Source of the DNA: Halomonas salipaludis
GTDB lineage: Bacteria > Pseudomonadota > Gammaproteobacteria > Pseudomonadales > Halomonadaceae
Direction: 5' to 3'
DNA: 64,000 bases
Assembly (NCBI RefSeq): GCF_002286975.1
Contig: NZ_NSKB01000004.1
Coordinates: 496,001-560,000 of the forward strand
Shown: positions 27,101 through 35,698 of the stretch, one piece after another
How positions within the stretch are numbered: the first letter of the stretch is position 1
Layout: the number at the start of each line of letters is the position of its first letter
The notes under the pieces: model-generated
What the model was told of the DNA's origin: nothing
Database searches by the model: none
Seen by the model: the letters and a program-made list of their open reading frames with translations, nothing else
Position numbers and translations under genes: made by a program

Positions 27101-27105
27101 AGCGA

Positions 27106-27129
27106 CACGCCGGCCCGAGGGTCGGCGTG
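27106..27129 (+). terminator. Stem-loop after thiC
   Basis: CACGCCGGCCC and GGGTCGGCGTG form an 11-bp stem with one G-U pair around a tiny loop. It begins 28 bp after the thiC stop and is followed by a T-rich ATGTCTTTC. It is likely the thiC transcription terminator. Confidence 0.65.
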
Positions 27130-27213
27130 ATGTCTTTCGAAGACGTTGCTTCGAAGACTAGGAGTGTCTACTGCACCGGGGTAAGTCCAAACTGCGTTGA
27201 CAGCTAGGGACCC

Positions 27214-27342
27214 GACACCGACTAAACACCAGCGTGCTGGAAGGTATGAACAACCGGGTCAAGGTCATCAAAGCACGGGTACCGCGACACGGCGTACTTT
27301 TTCTTGAAAACCCGCGCCGCGTTTCCCGGCAAAGTGCGATGA
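27214..27342 (+). pseudogene. 3' remnant of an ISL3-family transposase
   Basis: The forward frame reads LNTSVLEGMNNRVKVIK near 27226-27270. After a one-base frame change it reads GYRDTAYFFLKTRAAFPGKV, ending in TGA at 27340. Both phrases match the extreme C-terminus of ISL3 (IS204/IS1001/IS1096-type) transposases. The frameshift and absence of the upstream catalytic region show that it is dead. It lies just inside the left border of the island, between thiC and the GntR gene. Confidence 0.65.
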
Positions 27343-27352
27343 ATCAAAAATT

Positions 27353-28021
27353 TTAACAAAATGGAAGGTGAGCTGATGTCGTTTGAATATGCCTTTGCAT
27401 CATATTTTCCACGAAGTATGGGTCACCGCCTTTCATTGCCTCTAAAATCTCCATATGCTCGCGGTGTACATCTTTACCAATAGGGTTCTCAGAATTTATA
27501 AACCACACCCTTAAGTAAGGCTCCAGCGCGGTATGCAGGCTACGAATCTGTCTCATTAGGCGCTCCCTCTTACATAAGCTGCAGAGATATTCATGGAAAT
27601 GTCGGTGATGTGTCAACCACTCAATATCGCCAGCCTGCTGAGCGTAATCCATGCGCTCTAACAATCTCTCAAGCTCGGAACTTACGTGTAGGTTAAAATT
27701 TGGAATTGCCAATCGTAAAGCCAAACCTTCTAGCACCGCCCTGATTTCGAAAATCTCTTCAATATCACTCTTATTCAGCACGCAGACAGAAGCGCCACGA
27801 TTTGGGCGCATTACCAGTAGCCCTTCCGCAGATAATCGACGAAATGCTTCACGTATTGGCATACGGCTCATATCGATAGATTTTGCGATATCCTCGGCTT
27901 TCAAACGATCTCCTGGCTGATAATCGCCGTGCCTAATTCTTTTCAGAATATAGCAATAGGCTTCCTCTTCAGCTGTTGAGGAGGCTGGCTCTTCATAAGA
28001 GTAGTAAAATTCTTTTTTCAT
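27353..28021 (-). CDS. GntR-family transcriptional regulator (FadR/FCD subfamily)
   Basis: A 222-residue cytoplasmic regulator. A winged helix-turn-helix spans roughly residues 18-85 (GDRLKAEDIAKSIDMSRMPI followed by REAFRRLSAEGLL), and an FCD ligand domain follows with IFEIRAVLEGLALRLAI near 92 and conserved metal-binding His/Asp residues (HRHFHEYL near 140, HREHMEIL near 188). It is AT-rich like the rest of the island and is the most distal leftward gene, 112 bp after the aldehyde dehydrogenase. It probably controls the island; a palindrome upstream of the binding-protein gene (34129) is a candidate operator. Confidence 0.88.
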   Translation of the reverse strand: MKKEFYYSYEEPASSTAEEEAYCYILKRIRHGDYQPGDRLKAEDIAKSIDMSRMPIREAFRRLSAEGLLVMRPNRGASVCVLNKSDIEEIFEIRAVLEGLALRLAIPNFNLHVSSELERLLERMDYAQQAGDIEWLTHHRHFHEYLCSLCKRERLMRQIRSLHTALEPYLRVWFINSENPIGKDVHREHMEILEAMKGGDPYFVENMMQRHIQTTSAHLPFC

Positions 28022-28133
28022 TTAAACAAGCCTCCCATAACCCCCTTGAAACCCAGGAGAATAAAAACTTAAAGAGAACATTGCAAGTACGAAAAAAATA
28101 TCCAAGCCCACCTTTTTATTTATATTAAAAATA

Positions 28134-29624
28134 TCAATATCCGTCATAGGAATACCATGTCTTCACTGTTGTATAGAATTCGCGTGCATAGGTTCCTTGT
28201 TCACGCGCCCCATAACTAGATGCCTTAACCCCACCAAACGGCGCATGATAATCGAGACCAGCAGTAGGGAGATTGCACATTACCATACCTACTTCAGATC
28301 TGCGACGAAAATCATTCATGATTTTAGCGTTCTCAGTGAAGATAGAGGACGCAAGTCCATATGGTGTATCGTTAGCAACATGAAGCGCCTCCTCATAATT
28401 TGACACCCTAATAACAGAGGCGATAGGACCAAATACTTCCTCCTGGTTTATTTTCATCTCATTACTCGTTTCTACGAAAAGAGCAGGCTCAATATAGAAG
28501 TCGGGTGTGGCACGTTCGAGACATTTTCCTCCCCAGGCTAACTTTGCCTCCGAAAGCCCCACTTCGATATAACTTAGGTCCTGCTGATACTGCCGACTGT
28601 CAACGGCCGGCCCAATATCTGTATCATGCAGGAGAGCGGAATCAATTCTAAGATCATCTAATTTACTTTTAACTACACCAATGAATTTATCATGAATCCC
28701 GTCTGTTACGATCATGCGAGACGAAGCAGTGCATCGCTGCCCAGTTTGAAAAAAAGCGCCTATTATTGCTGCTTCAGCGGCTCGCTCAATATTAGCATCA
28801 TCGAGCACGACAATTGGATTTTTTCCTCCCATTTCTAGTTGAAATCGGGCACCATGTGCGACGCAAGAGCTACTAACAGATTTGCCAACATCTGTTGACC
28901 CCGTAAAACTAACACCCGAAATTTCGCGAGCACTAGTAATGGTTTCTCCAACGGTAGAACCATTACCCATAACAAGATTAAACTCCCCGTTATTCAGCCC
29001 ACATTTAGAAAATATCTCGGTTAAAGCATGGGCACAGGCCGGCACCAAGTTCGCAGGTTTGAATACAACAGTGCACCCATAAGCTAGCGAAGGAGCAATT
29101 TTCCATGCCGGTATCGCAATCGGAAAATTCCAAGGGGTAATTATTCCAACAGGTCCGATTGGCACCCTGTCTGCGCCAACGCTTATTCCGGTGCGTAGTG
29201 AGGACATGACTTCTCCTCCTAAACGAATAGCTTCGCCGGCGAAAAACTTAAATATATGGCCTGCCCTCTCGGCTTCACCAATCGCTTCGCGGATCGGTTT
29301 TCCCTCTTCACGTGCAAGAAGCGTCCCTAATTCTTCTTTTTTTTCTAAAATTCTTTGCCCGATTTCGTCAAGTATATTTGCACGGTACTGAGCTGTTTGT
29401 CTAGACCAGACAGAAAACTCTGCTTCTGCAGACTTACATGCATCATGCACTTGATCACGACTTGCCTGTGAATATACGCCTATCACATCATTTGTATTGG
29501 ATGGATTTATATTTTCAATATAATTACAACCTTCAACCCACTCTCCGCCTATAAAGTTATTATAAGCACCGTTAGAAAAACTCTCCATTCCGGTGCTTCC
29601 TGAATTAGCGTGCTCGGAACACAT
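28134..29624 (-). CDS. NAD(P)-dependent aldehyde dehydrogenase
   Basis: A 496-residue ALDH-superfamily enzyme. Landmarks are GIITPWNFPIAIPAWKIAPS near residue 160, SFTGSTDVGKSV near 240, the general-base Glu in FQLEMGGKNPIVV near 262 and the catalytic Cys in FFQTGQRCTASSRM near 295. The C-terminal GVKASSYGAREQGTYAREFY resembles succinate- or alpha-ketoglutarate-semialdehyde dehydrogenases. Its start overlaps the aminotransferase stop (TAATG), implying that it oxidises the aldehyde made by that enzyme. Codon usage is AT-rich, unlike the flanking chromosome. The 112-bp gap to the regulator gene contains no gene. Confidence 0.9.
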   Translation of the reverse strand: MCSEHANSGSTGMESFSNGAYNNFIGGEWVEGCNYIENINPSNTNDVIGVYSQASRDQVHDACKSAEAEFSVWSRQTAQYRANILDEIGQRILEKKEELGTLLAREEGKPIREAIGEAERAGHIFKFFAGEAIRLGGEVMSSLRTGISVGADRVPIGPVGIITPWNFPIAIPAWKIAPSLAYGCTVVFKPANLVPACAHALTEIFSKCGLNNGEFNLVMGNGSTVGETITSAREISGVSFTGSTDVGKSVSSSCVAHGARFQLEMGGKNPIVVLDDANIERAAEAAIIGAFFQTGQRCTASSRMIVTDGIHDKFIGVVKSKLDDLRIDSALLHDTDIGPAVDSRQYQQDLSYIEVGLSEAKLAWGGKCLERATPDFYIEPALFVETSNEMKINQEEVFGPIASVIRVSNYEEALHVANDTPYGLASSIFTENAKIMNDFRRRSEVGMVMCNLPTAGLDYHAPFGGVKASSYGAREQGTYAREFYTTVKTWYSYDGY

Positions 29625-30967
29625 TAGCAGAGCTCCTTCTCAGTATCTACTAGCGCGAGTGAAAGGCGACAAATAAAATCATCAATCTCATCTTTATTAA
29701 TTATTAGAGGTGGCGCAAGAGCTAGAACATCACCAAGCGCACGAGTAATTAAACCATGTCTTTCAGTATTAATTTCAAAAATCTTTCCAGCACCTTGTGA
29801 CGGCTCAAAAAACTCTTTCGTTTCGGAATTTTTTACAACTTGAATGCCTGCAATTAAACCACGCCCACGAATATCACCAACAATGGGGCTTTTGCGCAAA
29901 TCCTCAAGTTTTGTTTGAAAATAATCACCAAGTTCCTGCACACGTTTTGTAATATCTAGCTCCTCATAGATATTCAATGCTTCTAGCGCAACGGCCGCAG
30001 CAACGGGATGCGCAGAATAAGTGAAGCCATGTCCAAACACACCATTCTTATCAGTACCGTCTGCGACAGCTTCGTAAACCTTACTATTCATCATAAGTGC
30101 AGATATAGGCACGTAACCGCAACTAAATCCTTTTGCAATTGTTATCATATCTGGCTTGAGATCGTAAGCTGTCGTTCCAAACATTTCTCCTAGGCGGCCA
30201 AACCCACAGATAACCTCATCCACAATAAAAAGTATTTCATGTTCGTCAAGTATTTTTTGTACTTTTTGAAAATATCCCGCAGGTGGCGGGACGACACCAC
30301 CTACCCCCATTAAAGGCTCAGCAATGAAAGCACCAATCCGCTCTGGTCCAGCCTGGATAATAGCGTTCTCTAGCTCTTCCGCTAGCCGCCCACTATACTC
30401 TTCTTCTGTTTCTCCTATCTTTCCAAATTTATAGAAATCTGGCTGACTAACATGTAATACGCGAGAGCTAGGAAGGTCAAACCCCATGTGATTGCGAGGA
30501 ACACCTGTCATACTAGCAGCTGCATGTGTAACACCGTGATAGCCCATCTTTCGGCCAATGATAAGCTTTTTATCAGGTTTTCCGATTGCATTATAATAGT
30601 ATTCGACAATTTTCAGAGCTGTGTCATTAGCCTCAGATCCAGAGCTAGCGTAGAAAACACTAGACATTGGCACTGGAGCCATACCAAGCAAGCGCTCCGT
30701 CAGCTCTAATACAACATCAGTGATGCGATTTGAGAATGCATGATAGCAGGGTAAGCGGTTTAACTGCCTTGTTGCCGCATCTGCTAGTCTCTTTTCACTA
30801 AAACCAAGATTAGCATACCAAAGAGAAGACACACCTTCGATATACCTCCTCCCTTCACTATCAATTACATATATTCCATCGCCTTCTGTTATGATGAGTC
30901 GCTTTTCTTTTTCTAAAGCGCGGGCATTAGAATATGGATGTAGTACACCATCATTTTTCATGAACAA
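29624..30967 (-). CDS. PLP-dependent class III aminotransferase (omega-amino acid/amine:pyruvate type)
   Basis: A 447-residue fold-type I aminotransferase. Landmarks are YIEGVSSLWYANLGFSEKRL near residue 42, FYASSGSEANDTALK near 105, MGYHGVTHAAASMTGVPRNH near 142, the PLP Asp in LFIVDEVICGFGRLG near 240 and the Schiff-base Lys in TIAKGFSCGYVPISA near 272. The relatives transaminate putrescine, GABA, beta-alanine or taurine with pyruvate. Together with the coupled aldehyde dehydrogenase it forms a two-step conversion of an omega-amino compound to an acid. The specific substrate cannot be read. AT-rich codon usage marks it as part of the island. Confidence 0.9.
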   Translation of the reverse strand: MFMKNDGVLHPYSNARALEKEKRLIITEGDGIYVIDSEGRRYIEGVSSLWYANLGFSEKRLADAATRQLNRLPCYHAFSNRITDVVLELTERLLGMAPVPMSSVFYASSGSEANDTALKIVEYYYNAIGKPDKKLIIGRKMGYHGVTHAAASMTGVPRNHMGFDLPSSRVLHVSQPDFYKFGKIGETEEEYSGRLAEELENAIIQAGPERIGAFIAEPLMGVGGVVPPPAGYFQKVQKILDEHEILFIVDEVICGFGRLGEMFGTTAYDLKPDMITIAKGFSCGYVPISALMMNSKVYEAVADGTDKNGVFGHGFTYSAHPVAAAVALEALNIYEELDITKRVQELGDYFQTKLEDLRKSPIVGDIRGRGLIAGIQVVKNSETKEFFEPSQGAGKIFEINTERHGLITRALGDVLALAPPLIINKDEIDDFICRLSLALVDTEKELC

Positions 30968-31047
30968 CCATCCTCTATAAAAACAGAATTTATTTATAAA
31001 ATCCGACTACTGCACCCTGGAATTCTTAAATTTTCGGTTTTAATTTT

Positions 31048-31860
31048 TCAAGCGTTTACGAACTTCGTGCATGCATCCGAAGCGTTCTCCCCAAAAATGT
31101 GTGAAGGTGGGCCTTGATCTTCTATGACCCCATTGCGGAAGAATAAAACCCGGTTAGATACTTCTCTTGCAAATGCCATTTCATGTGTCACAACGATCAT
31201 TGTCCTTCCCTCATCTGCGAGGGCTTTCATGACAAGCAATACTTCACCTACAAGCTCTGGGTCTAAAGAAGATGTAGGCTCATCAAAAAGAATTATTTCG
31301 GGCTCCATGCATAGCGCACGTGCAATTGCTGCGCGCTGTTGCTGGCCACCTGACATTTGCCCTGGATATGCGTCTTTTTTTTCGTAAAGTCCTGTTTTAT
31401 TCAAGTAGTGATCTGCGCTTGCGTAAGCCACTTCCTTTTTTACGCCTTTAACTTTAATGGGGGCTAGGACTAAATTTTCATAAATTGTCTTATGAGGCCA
31501 CAAGTTAAAATCCTGAAACACCATTCCCACTTTAGACCTGATTTGCTGCAGCTTATTTTTGTTAGTAATTACAGCGCCTCTTTTATGATCGTACGAAATT
31601 GGGAGTTTTTCACCTGACATAAAAATCTCCCCTGCCTCAGGTGTTTCAATTAAATTAAGACACCTCAAAAAAGTGCTCTTTCCTGACCCACTTGAACCAA
31701 TTACCGATATTACATCGCCAGCACATGCGCTTACATTTACTCCATGTAAAACCGGTGTATCCCCATAGGATTTATATAGCCCCGAGACTCTGAGCTGCTC
31801 TTGTCTATCGGCATTTGACTTTCTTTCGTCATTAATAATAGAAGACATGACCATTCCCAT
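31048..31860 (-). CDS. Polar amino-acid-type ABC transporter ATP-binding protein
   Basis: A 270-residue ATPase. Walker A is [18 protein letters not shown] near residue 56, the Q-loop is [12 protein letters not shown] near 117, the signature LSGGQ is [15 protein letters not shown] near 172, and Walker B is [14 protein letters not shown] near 190. [16 protein letters not shown] supplies the H-loop. It matches HisP/GlnQ-type importers. The start may be the second ATG at 31848. It is the last gene of the transporter set, 1 bp after a permease, and precedes the aminotransferase by about 80 bp. Confidence 0.92.
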   Translation of the reverse strand: MGMVMSSIINDERKSNADRQEQLRVSGLYKSYGDTPVLHGVNVSACAGDVISVIGSSGSGKSTFLRCLNLIETPEAGEIFMSGEKLPISYDHKRGAVITNKNKLQQIRSKVGMVFQDFNLWPHKTIYENLVLAPIKVKGVKKEVAYASADHYLNKTGLYEKKDAYPGQMSGGQQQRAAIARALCMEPEIILFDEPTSSLDPELVGEVLLVMKALADEGRTMIVVTHEMAFAREVSNRVLFFRNGVIEDQGPPSHIFGENASDACTKFVNA

Positions 31861-31861
31861 A

Positions 31862-32557
31862 TTAGGTTGTTGTATCTTTAAGGTGACGGTGAAGTTTCTT
31901 TTCCACCAGTCGTGAAAACGCTATGAAACCGTATACAAGTAAAAGATACAGTGCGGCAGCAAACAGGAAGGCTTCGTAGTATACAAAGTCCCGGGAAGCA
32001 ATGCTTCTCGCCACACCAGTAATATCCATAACTGAAATAACAGACACTAGAGATGTAGCTTGTATCTGATATACTACTTCATTAGTATATGCAGGCCACC
32101 CAATACCTAGAGCCCTTGGAAACATGATATGGCGAAGCAACTGAAAATCCGACAACCCACAAGCTCTGGCCGCTTCAATTTCTGCTTTAGGTATTGCCTG
32201 CAGCCCTCCTCTCCAAATCTCAGAAGTGTATGCTGTTGTATTAAGAGTAAGTGTAAATATCGCACAGAACCACGGCTCACGGAAAAAATCCCATAAGCCA
32301 ATTACATCAAGCTCATGATGAAACTGACCTGCCCCATAATAGACAAGGAACAGTTGAGCTAAAAGAGGCGTGCCTCGAAAAAACGTTACGTAGCCAGTTG
32401 AAAACCAGTAAAAAAATCGGTTCCGTGATGAGCGCATCAAAGCGACAGGGATAGCCATAAAAAAGCCGATAAGAAGGCTTCCCCCCGCATAAGTCACTGT
32501 TATTATTACCCCATCGATAAACCTAGGCAAACCTTCTATTATGGCATTAATATTCAT
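31862..32557 (-). CDS. Polar amino-acid-type ABC transporter permease (HisM/ArtM-like)
   Basis: A 231-residue inner-membrane protein started at [15 protein letters not shown], whose ATG overlaps the stop of the preceding permease (ATGA). It has about five helices, the [20 protein letters not shown] motif near residue 60 and the EAA loop near 125 ([20 protein letters not shown]), which contacts the ATPase. It forms the channel with the second permease. Substrate is inferred to be a cationic or omega-amino compound from the adjacent catabolic genes. Confidence 0.9.
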   Translation of the reverse strand: MNINAIIEGLPRFIDGVIITVTYAGGSLLIGFFMAIPVALMRSSRNRFFYWFSTGYVTFFRGTPLLAQLFLVYYGAGQFHHELDVIGLWDFFREPWFCAIFTLTLNTTAYTSEIWRGGLQAIPKAEIEAARACGLSDFQLLRHIMFPRALGIGWPAYTNEVVYQIQATSLVSVISVMDITGVARSIASRDFVYYEAFLFAAALYLLLVYGFIAFSRLVEKKLHRHLKDTTT

Positions 32558-33249
32558 ACGGCACCCCTTACAATTCCTTTGCTTGCCCACTGCTCTAGAT
32601 ATTTCTGCCCCCACATAGATATTAATGTAACAAGAAGGTAGGCTAGACAGGCCACTAAGAAGAAGGTAAATGGCTGTCTGGTTGCGCGAGCAGCCATATC
32701 AGTCATACGCATGAGCTCTGGAAGTTGTATAATCGATATCAGTGCTGTCGCTTTAAGCAGTACCAGCCACACATTACCTAGTGCAGGCAGCGCATATCGC
32801 AAAAGTTGGGGAGCAATTATCCATACGAAACCACGAAGCCTACTAAAGCCAAATGCTATAATAGTTTCATGTTGTCCTTTTGGGATTGCAAGATATGCAG
32901 AACGCAAAGCCTCGCAGGCGAATGCACCATAAATAAAAGACAGTGTTGCGATACCTGCAATAAAAGGATTTAGATTCAAACGAACCTGATAGCCCATGTT
33001 TCCGGCAATATCTTGTATTAATGTCGGAAGTCCGTAATACACAAGCAGAAGAAGAACCAGCTCTGGCACTCCTCTTATTACAGTAGTATACAATCCTACT
33101 ATAAGACGAACTATTTTAATTCTGGAAAACTTTATCGAGGCAGCAATAAGTCCTATCAGTATGGCACCAATCATGGAACTTATGGCCACCCCCAAGGTTA
33201 AGCCAAACCCACTAATGAGCATCCAGCCATATCCTGACAAGGGATCCAT
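32554..33249 (-). CDS. Polar amino-acid-type ABC transporter permease (HisQ/ArtQ-like)
   Basis: A 231-residue inner-membrane protein with about five helices. VIRGVPELVLLLLVYYG near residue 58 and the EAA loop GQHETIIAFGFSRLRGFVWI near 123 are typical of HisQ-type permeases. It lies 34 bp after the binding-protein gene and overlaps the next permease by 4 bp. The pair should form the heterodimeric channel. Confidence 0.9.
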   Translation of the reverse strand: MDPLSGYGWMLISGFGLTLGVAISSMIGAILIGLIAASIKFSRIKIVRLIVGLYTTVIRGVPELVLLLLVYYGLPTLIQDIAGNMGYQVRLNLNPFIAGIATLSFIYGAFACEALRSAYLAIPKGQHETIIAFGFSRLRGFVWIIAPQLLRYALPALGNVWLVLLKATALISIIQLPELMRMTDMAARATRQPFTFFLVACLAYLLVTLISMWGQKYLEQWASKGIVRGAV

Positions 33250-33283
33250 AATAACTATCTCCCGGCATATTATTATTGTTTAA

Positions 33284-34069
33284 CTACTGCTCTCCATACA
33301 CATCAAACCCAAACCATTCATTGGAAATTCTTTCATATGTTCCGTTTTCCCTTATAGTTCTAATTGCTTCACTGAAAGCATCGGCAATATATTTATCATC
33401 TTTGTGAACACCGACCCCAGCTCCGTAACCAAACCACTCAGGATCAGAAAACTCTGGACCACGCATTTCATAACCCCCTCCATGTTCTTGACTAAGAAGG
33501 TTTTCATTAATACTAACAACATCATCAATCACAGCATCCACACGACCAGATTGAAGATCCTGATAGGCTTCATCAATTGAACCGTATACTCTGAGATCAG
33601 CATCAGGATGTTCATCCCTCATCATTCTCTCAAAGCTGGTTCCCCTTTGCGTCCCAATTGTAATTCTAGATATACCTTCGTCTGAAATTTCAACATCACT
33701 ATCAGACATAACAACGAAACGTGTCGGTGTCTGATAGTATTTTTCCGAGAAAGCAATGCGCTCTTTGCGCTCATCGGTTATATAAAGTGATCCGACAACC
33801 GCATCATAATGCCTTGCAAGCAAACCTGGAATAATACCATCCCAATCTTGGGTGACAAACTGGCAGTTGGCTTTCAGCTCTTCACACATTGCTCTTGCCA
33901 AATCGACTTCAAACCCTAAAACGTTACCGCTAGCATCAACGTAATTGAATGGCGGATAAGCGCCTTCTGTTGCGATAACCAAGGGATCAGGAAGATCCTG
34001 TGAATATGAATTAGCAGAAAACCCGATTGCTAGAATGGCAACGCTGTATTTAAATTTATTCTTCATCAT
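33284..34069 (-). CDS. Periplasmic substrate-binding protein (SBP_bac_3) of a polar amino-acid-type ABC importer
   Basis: A 261-residue protein with a cleavable signal peptide (MKNKFKYSVAILAIGFSANS, cleavage after NSYS). The mature part begins with VIATEGAYPPFNYVDASGN, followed by GFEVDLARAMCEELKANC and DWDGIIPGLLARHYDAVVG, the standard SBP_bac_3 landmarks. The family includes lysine/arginine/ornithine, octopine and ectoine binders. It is the first gene of the leftward island operon, downstream of a strong palindrome (34129-34152). Either of two adjacent ATGs may start it. Confidence 0.9.
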   Translation of the reverse strand: MMKNKFKYSVAILAIGFSANSYSQDLPDPLVIATEGAYPPFNYVDASGNVLGFEVDLARAMCEELKANCQFVTQDWDGIIPGLLARHYDAVVGSLYITDERKERIAFSEKYYQTPTRFVVMSDSDVEISDEGISRITIGTQRGTSFERMMRDEHPDADLRVYGSIDEAYQDLQSGRVDAVIDDVVSINENLLSQEHGGGYEMRGPEFSDPEWFGYGAGVGVHKDDKYIADAFSEAIRTIRENGTYERISNEWFGFDVYGEQ

Positions 34070-34128
34070 AGCGGTTTCCTATTTCTATAGATTATATGAT
34101 TTTTTGCTTATGCGATCGAACCCATCAC

Positions 34129-34152
34129 AAATTGGATCCACGTATCCAATTT
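34129..34152. promoter_or_regulatory. Palindromic operator candidate upstream of the island operon
   Basis: AAATTGGAT and ATCCAATTT are perfect 9-bp inverted arms with a 6-nt spacer, about 60 bp upstream of the binding-protein ATG. The TTGGAT-N-ATCCAA form resembles operators of FadR/FCD-type GntR proteins. The island encodes one such regulator at 27353. Confidence 0.55.
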
Positions 34153-34320
34153 ATAGCTGCTGATTTCTGAGGACGCAAGCGGCCAAAGGGAAATTTGTTT
34201 TCTCGCAAGGTACTATTGGGTATTGGGGAAGGCGCATGAGCATCGGCTACGTACAGGACCGAAATTCCTCAACGGCACTGACCACCCAGCTGGTCACACG
34301 GCGTGATGCCCCCCCGGGAA

Positions 34321-34500
34321 CCTATTGGTCACCATCAAACGAGCGGTCAGCGAATAGAGCGAGGTAGCCGGTGACGCCGTAGTTGCCACGGCTGCGAGGA
34401 CATTGCTTACCTTTGCCTTGTCGCAGACAGGCGATCAGCTCCTTCTTGAGCGAGCCGCGAGGCATGATTGGCAGCTCGCTCTTCAGCAGTGAGGTGGCGA
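34321..34500 (-). pseudogene. IS30-family transposase remnant
   Basis: The leftward frame reads LPIMPRGSLKKELIACLRQG followed by KGKQCPRSRG, which resembles the region before the DDE domain of IS30-family transposases. The similarity ends there, and the rest of the gene is missing. The surrounding 34153-34635 interval holds no intact gene; parts may be further IS debris that I could not assign. Confidence 0.45.
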
Positions 34501-34635
34501 TAGCAATGGGTCATGGCAATACCATAGCGAATGGGTCAGGTGTTGCACTTGGTCAATGAGACCGCCGACCTAGATCTCATTAGCATTATCCCGCTCCACG
34601 GCCTCGAAGAGCCGTTTTGGCAGGCCGGATGGGGG

Positions 34636-34755
34636 CCGGCCGCTCAGCGCCGCGACAACGGCCTCGATGGCGATCAGGAGGCGGTGATGAAGGGCATGGA
34701 AGAGCAGGCGGAGAAGTTCAGGAAGGAAGGCGCCGAGCTGTACAAGGAGGTGTGA
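34636..34755 (+). pseudogene. 3' fragment of a second thiC copy with an internal deletion
   Basis: The segment 34636-34660 matches thiC 26761-26785 (one mismatch in 25) and 34651-34755 matches the thiC end 26974-27078. The two parts are fused at the shared 10-mer CGCGACAACG, which occurs twice in thiC 198 bp apart. The fragment therefore is a thiC tail from which 66 codons were lost in frame. An open frame from 34531 runs through it but has no independent support. Confidence 0.85.
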
Positions 34756-34777
34756 CGAGCGCCAGTCACGAGGCTGC
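34651..34777 (+). repeat. Right copy of the 127-bp thiC-end direct repeat
   Basis: It pairs with 26974-27100. Identity is highest in the post-stop GACGAGCGCCAGTCACGA segment and lower at codon third positions. It marks the right border of the island next to the malonate regulator gene. Confidence 0.88.
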
Positions 34778-34878
34778 GCGTCTGCCTGGGCCAACGGTAC
34801 AGGCGTGCAGCGCCACTCACAACTAGGCGCTGTATGGCACTGGGCGTCGATAACCTGGGCGATTCTATGGCGTTATGG

Positions 34879-35550
34879 TCAGGACGAGACGCCGAACCCT
34901 CTGATGCTGGCGACGAAATCGCTGAAGCGCTCACCCTGAATCAGCACATGCTCGCGAAGCGTTTGCTCGGCGGCCTGGGCATTGCCCTGCTGGATCGCCG
35001 CGACGATCTCGCGATGCTCCCCCAGGGAGTTGCTCATGCGCTGGCGAACCTGCAACTGCAGGCGCCGGTAGGGCTTCAGGCGTTGCTTGAGACGGCGTGC
35101 CTCATCGGCGAGAAAGGCATTGTGGCTGGCGGCATAGATGCACTCGTGGAAGGCCTCGTTCTCGTAATAGTACTCGTCGGTATCGCCCGCCTCTGCCGCC
35201 GCCTCGCAGCGCGCCAGGGTCGCGGCGAGCGAGGCGAGCTCGGTGGTCGTGATACGCCGCGCGGCCAGACGCCCGCACATGCCCTCCAGCTCGGCCATGA
35301 CTTCGAACATCTCGATCAACTGATCGAGCCCCACCTTGGCCACGAAGGTCCCCCGCTTGGGCGACACCGTCAGCAGCCCACTGGCCACCAACTGCTGGAT
35401 CGCCTCGCGAACTGGCGTGCGCGAGACCTCGAAGCGGCGCTCGAGAACTTCGGGGTCGACCCGCTCACCGGGCGCCAGACGCCCATTGATGATGTCGTCT
35501 TCCAGCGAATCACGTAGCCGCTGGGCATTCGAGCGTTTGCTGCTCACCAT
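34879..35550 (-). CDS. GntR-family regulator (FCD subfamily), probable regulator of the malonate operon
   Basis: A 223-residue protein started at ATG 35550 with GAGGAG 4 nt upstream; TTG 35562 is also in frame. The winged helix-turn-helix (LERRFEVSRTPVREAIQQLV near residue 38) is followed by an FCD domain with MFEVMAELEGMCGRLAARR near 80 and NEAFHECIYAASHNAFLADE near 125. It is divergent from the TRAP/malonate operon, with an inverted repeat in the shared interval. Its position and family match MatR-type regulators of malonate genes; that role is inferred. Composition is normal high-GC. Confidence 0.87.
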   Translation of the reverse strand: MVSSKRSNAQRLRDSLEDDIINGRLAPGERVDPEVLERRFEVSRTPVREAIQQLVASGLLTVSPKRGTFVAKVGLDQLIEMFEVMAELEGMCGRLAARRITTTELASLAATLARCEAAAEAGDTDEYYYENEAFHECIYAASHNAFLADEARRLKQRLKPYRRLQLQVRQRMSNSLGEHREIVAAIQQGNAQAAEQTLREHVLIQGERFSDFVASIRGFGVSS

Positions 35551-35622
35551 CCGTCTCCTCAAAGGCTTGCCCCATTCTACTGGGAAGCGTCATTGGCCAT
35601 TCAACGCGATGCATTGACGTAA

Positions 35623-35649
35623 ATATACATAGCAGCTATTGATGTATAT
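35623..35649. promoter_or_regulatory. Operator candidate for the malonate operon
   Basis: ATATACAT and ATGTATAT are perfect 8-bp inverted arms separated by 11 nt, in the short interval between the GntR regulator and the TRAP operon. GntR/FCD regulators of malonate genes bind short TTGTATACAA-like palindromes, so this is a likely regulator site. It is about 50 bp before the dctP-type start. Confidence 0.5.
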
Positions 35650-35698
35650 ATCAGCTTCGCTGATAAACACTACAAAACAAGAAATTCAGGAGCACAGC

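Noticed and set aside
34531-34755. 74-residue frame as an independent small gene
   Set aside because: Its second half is a relic of the thiC C-terminus and its first half is unassigned intergenic DNA.
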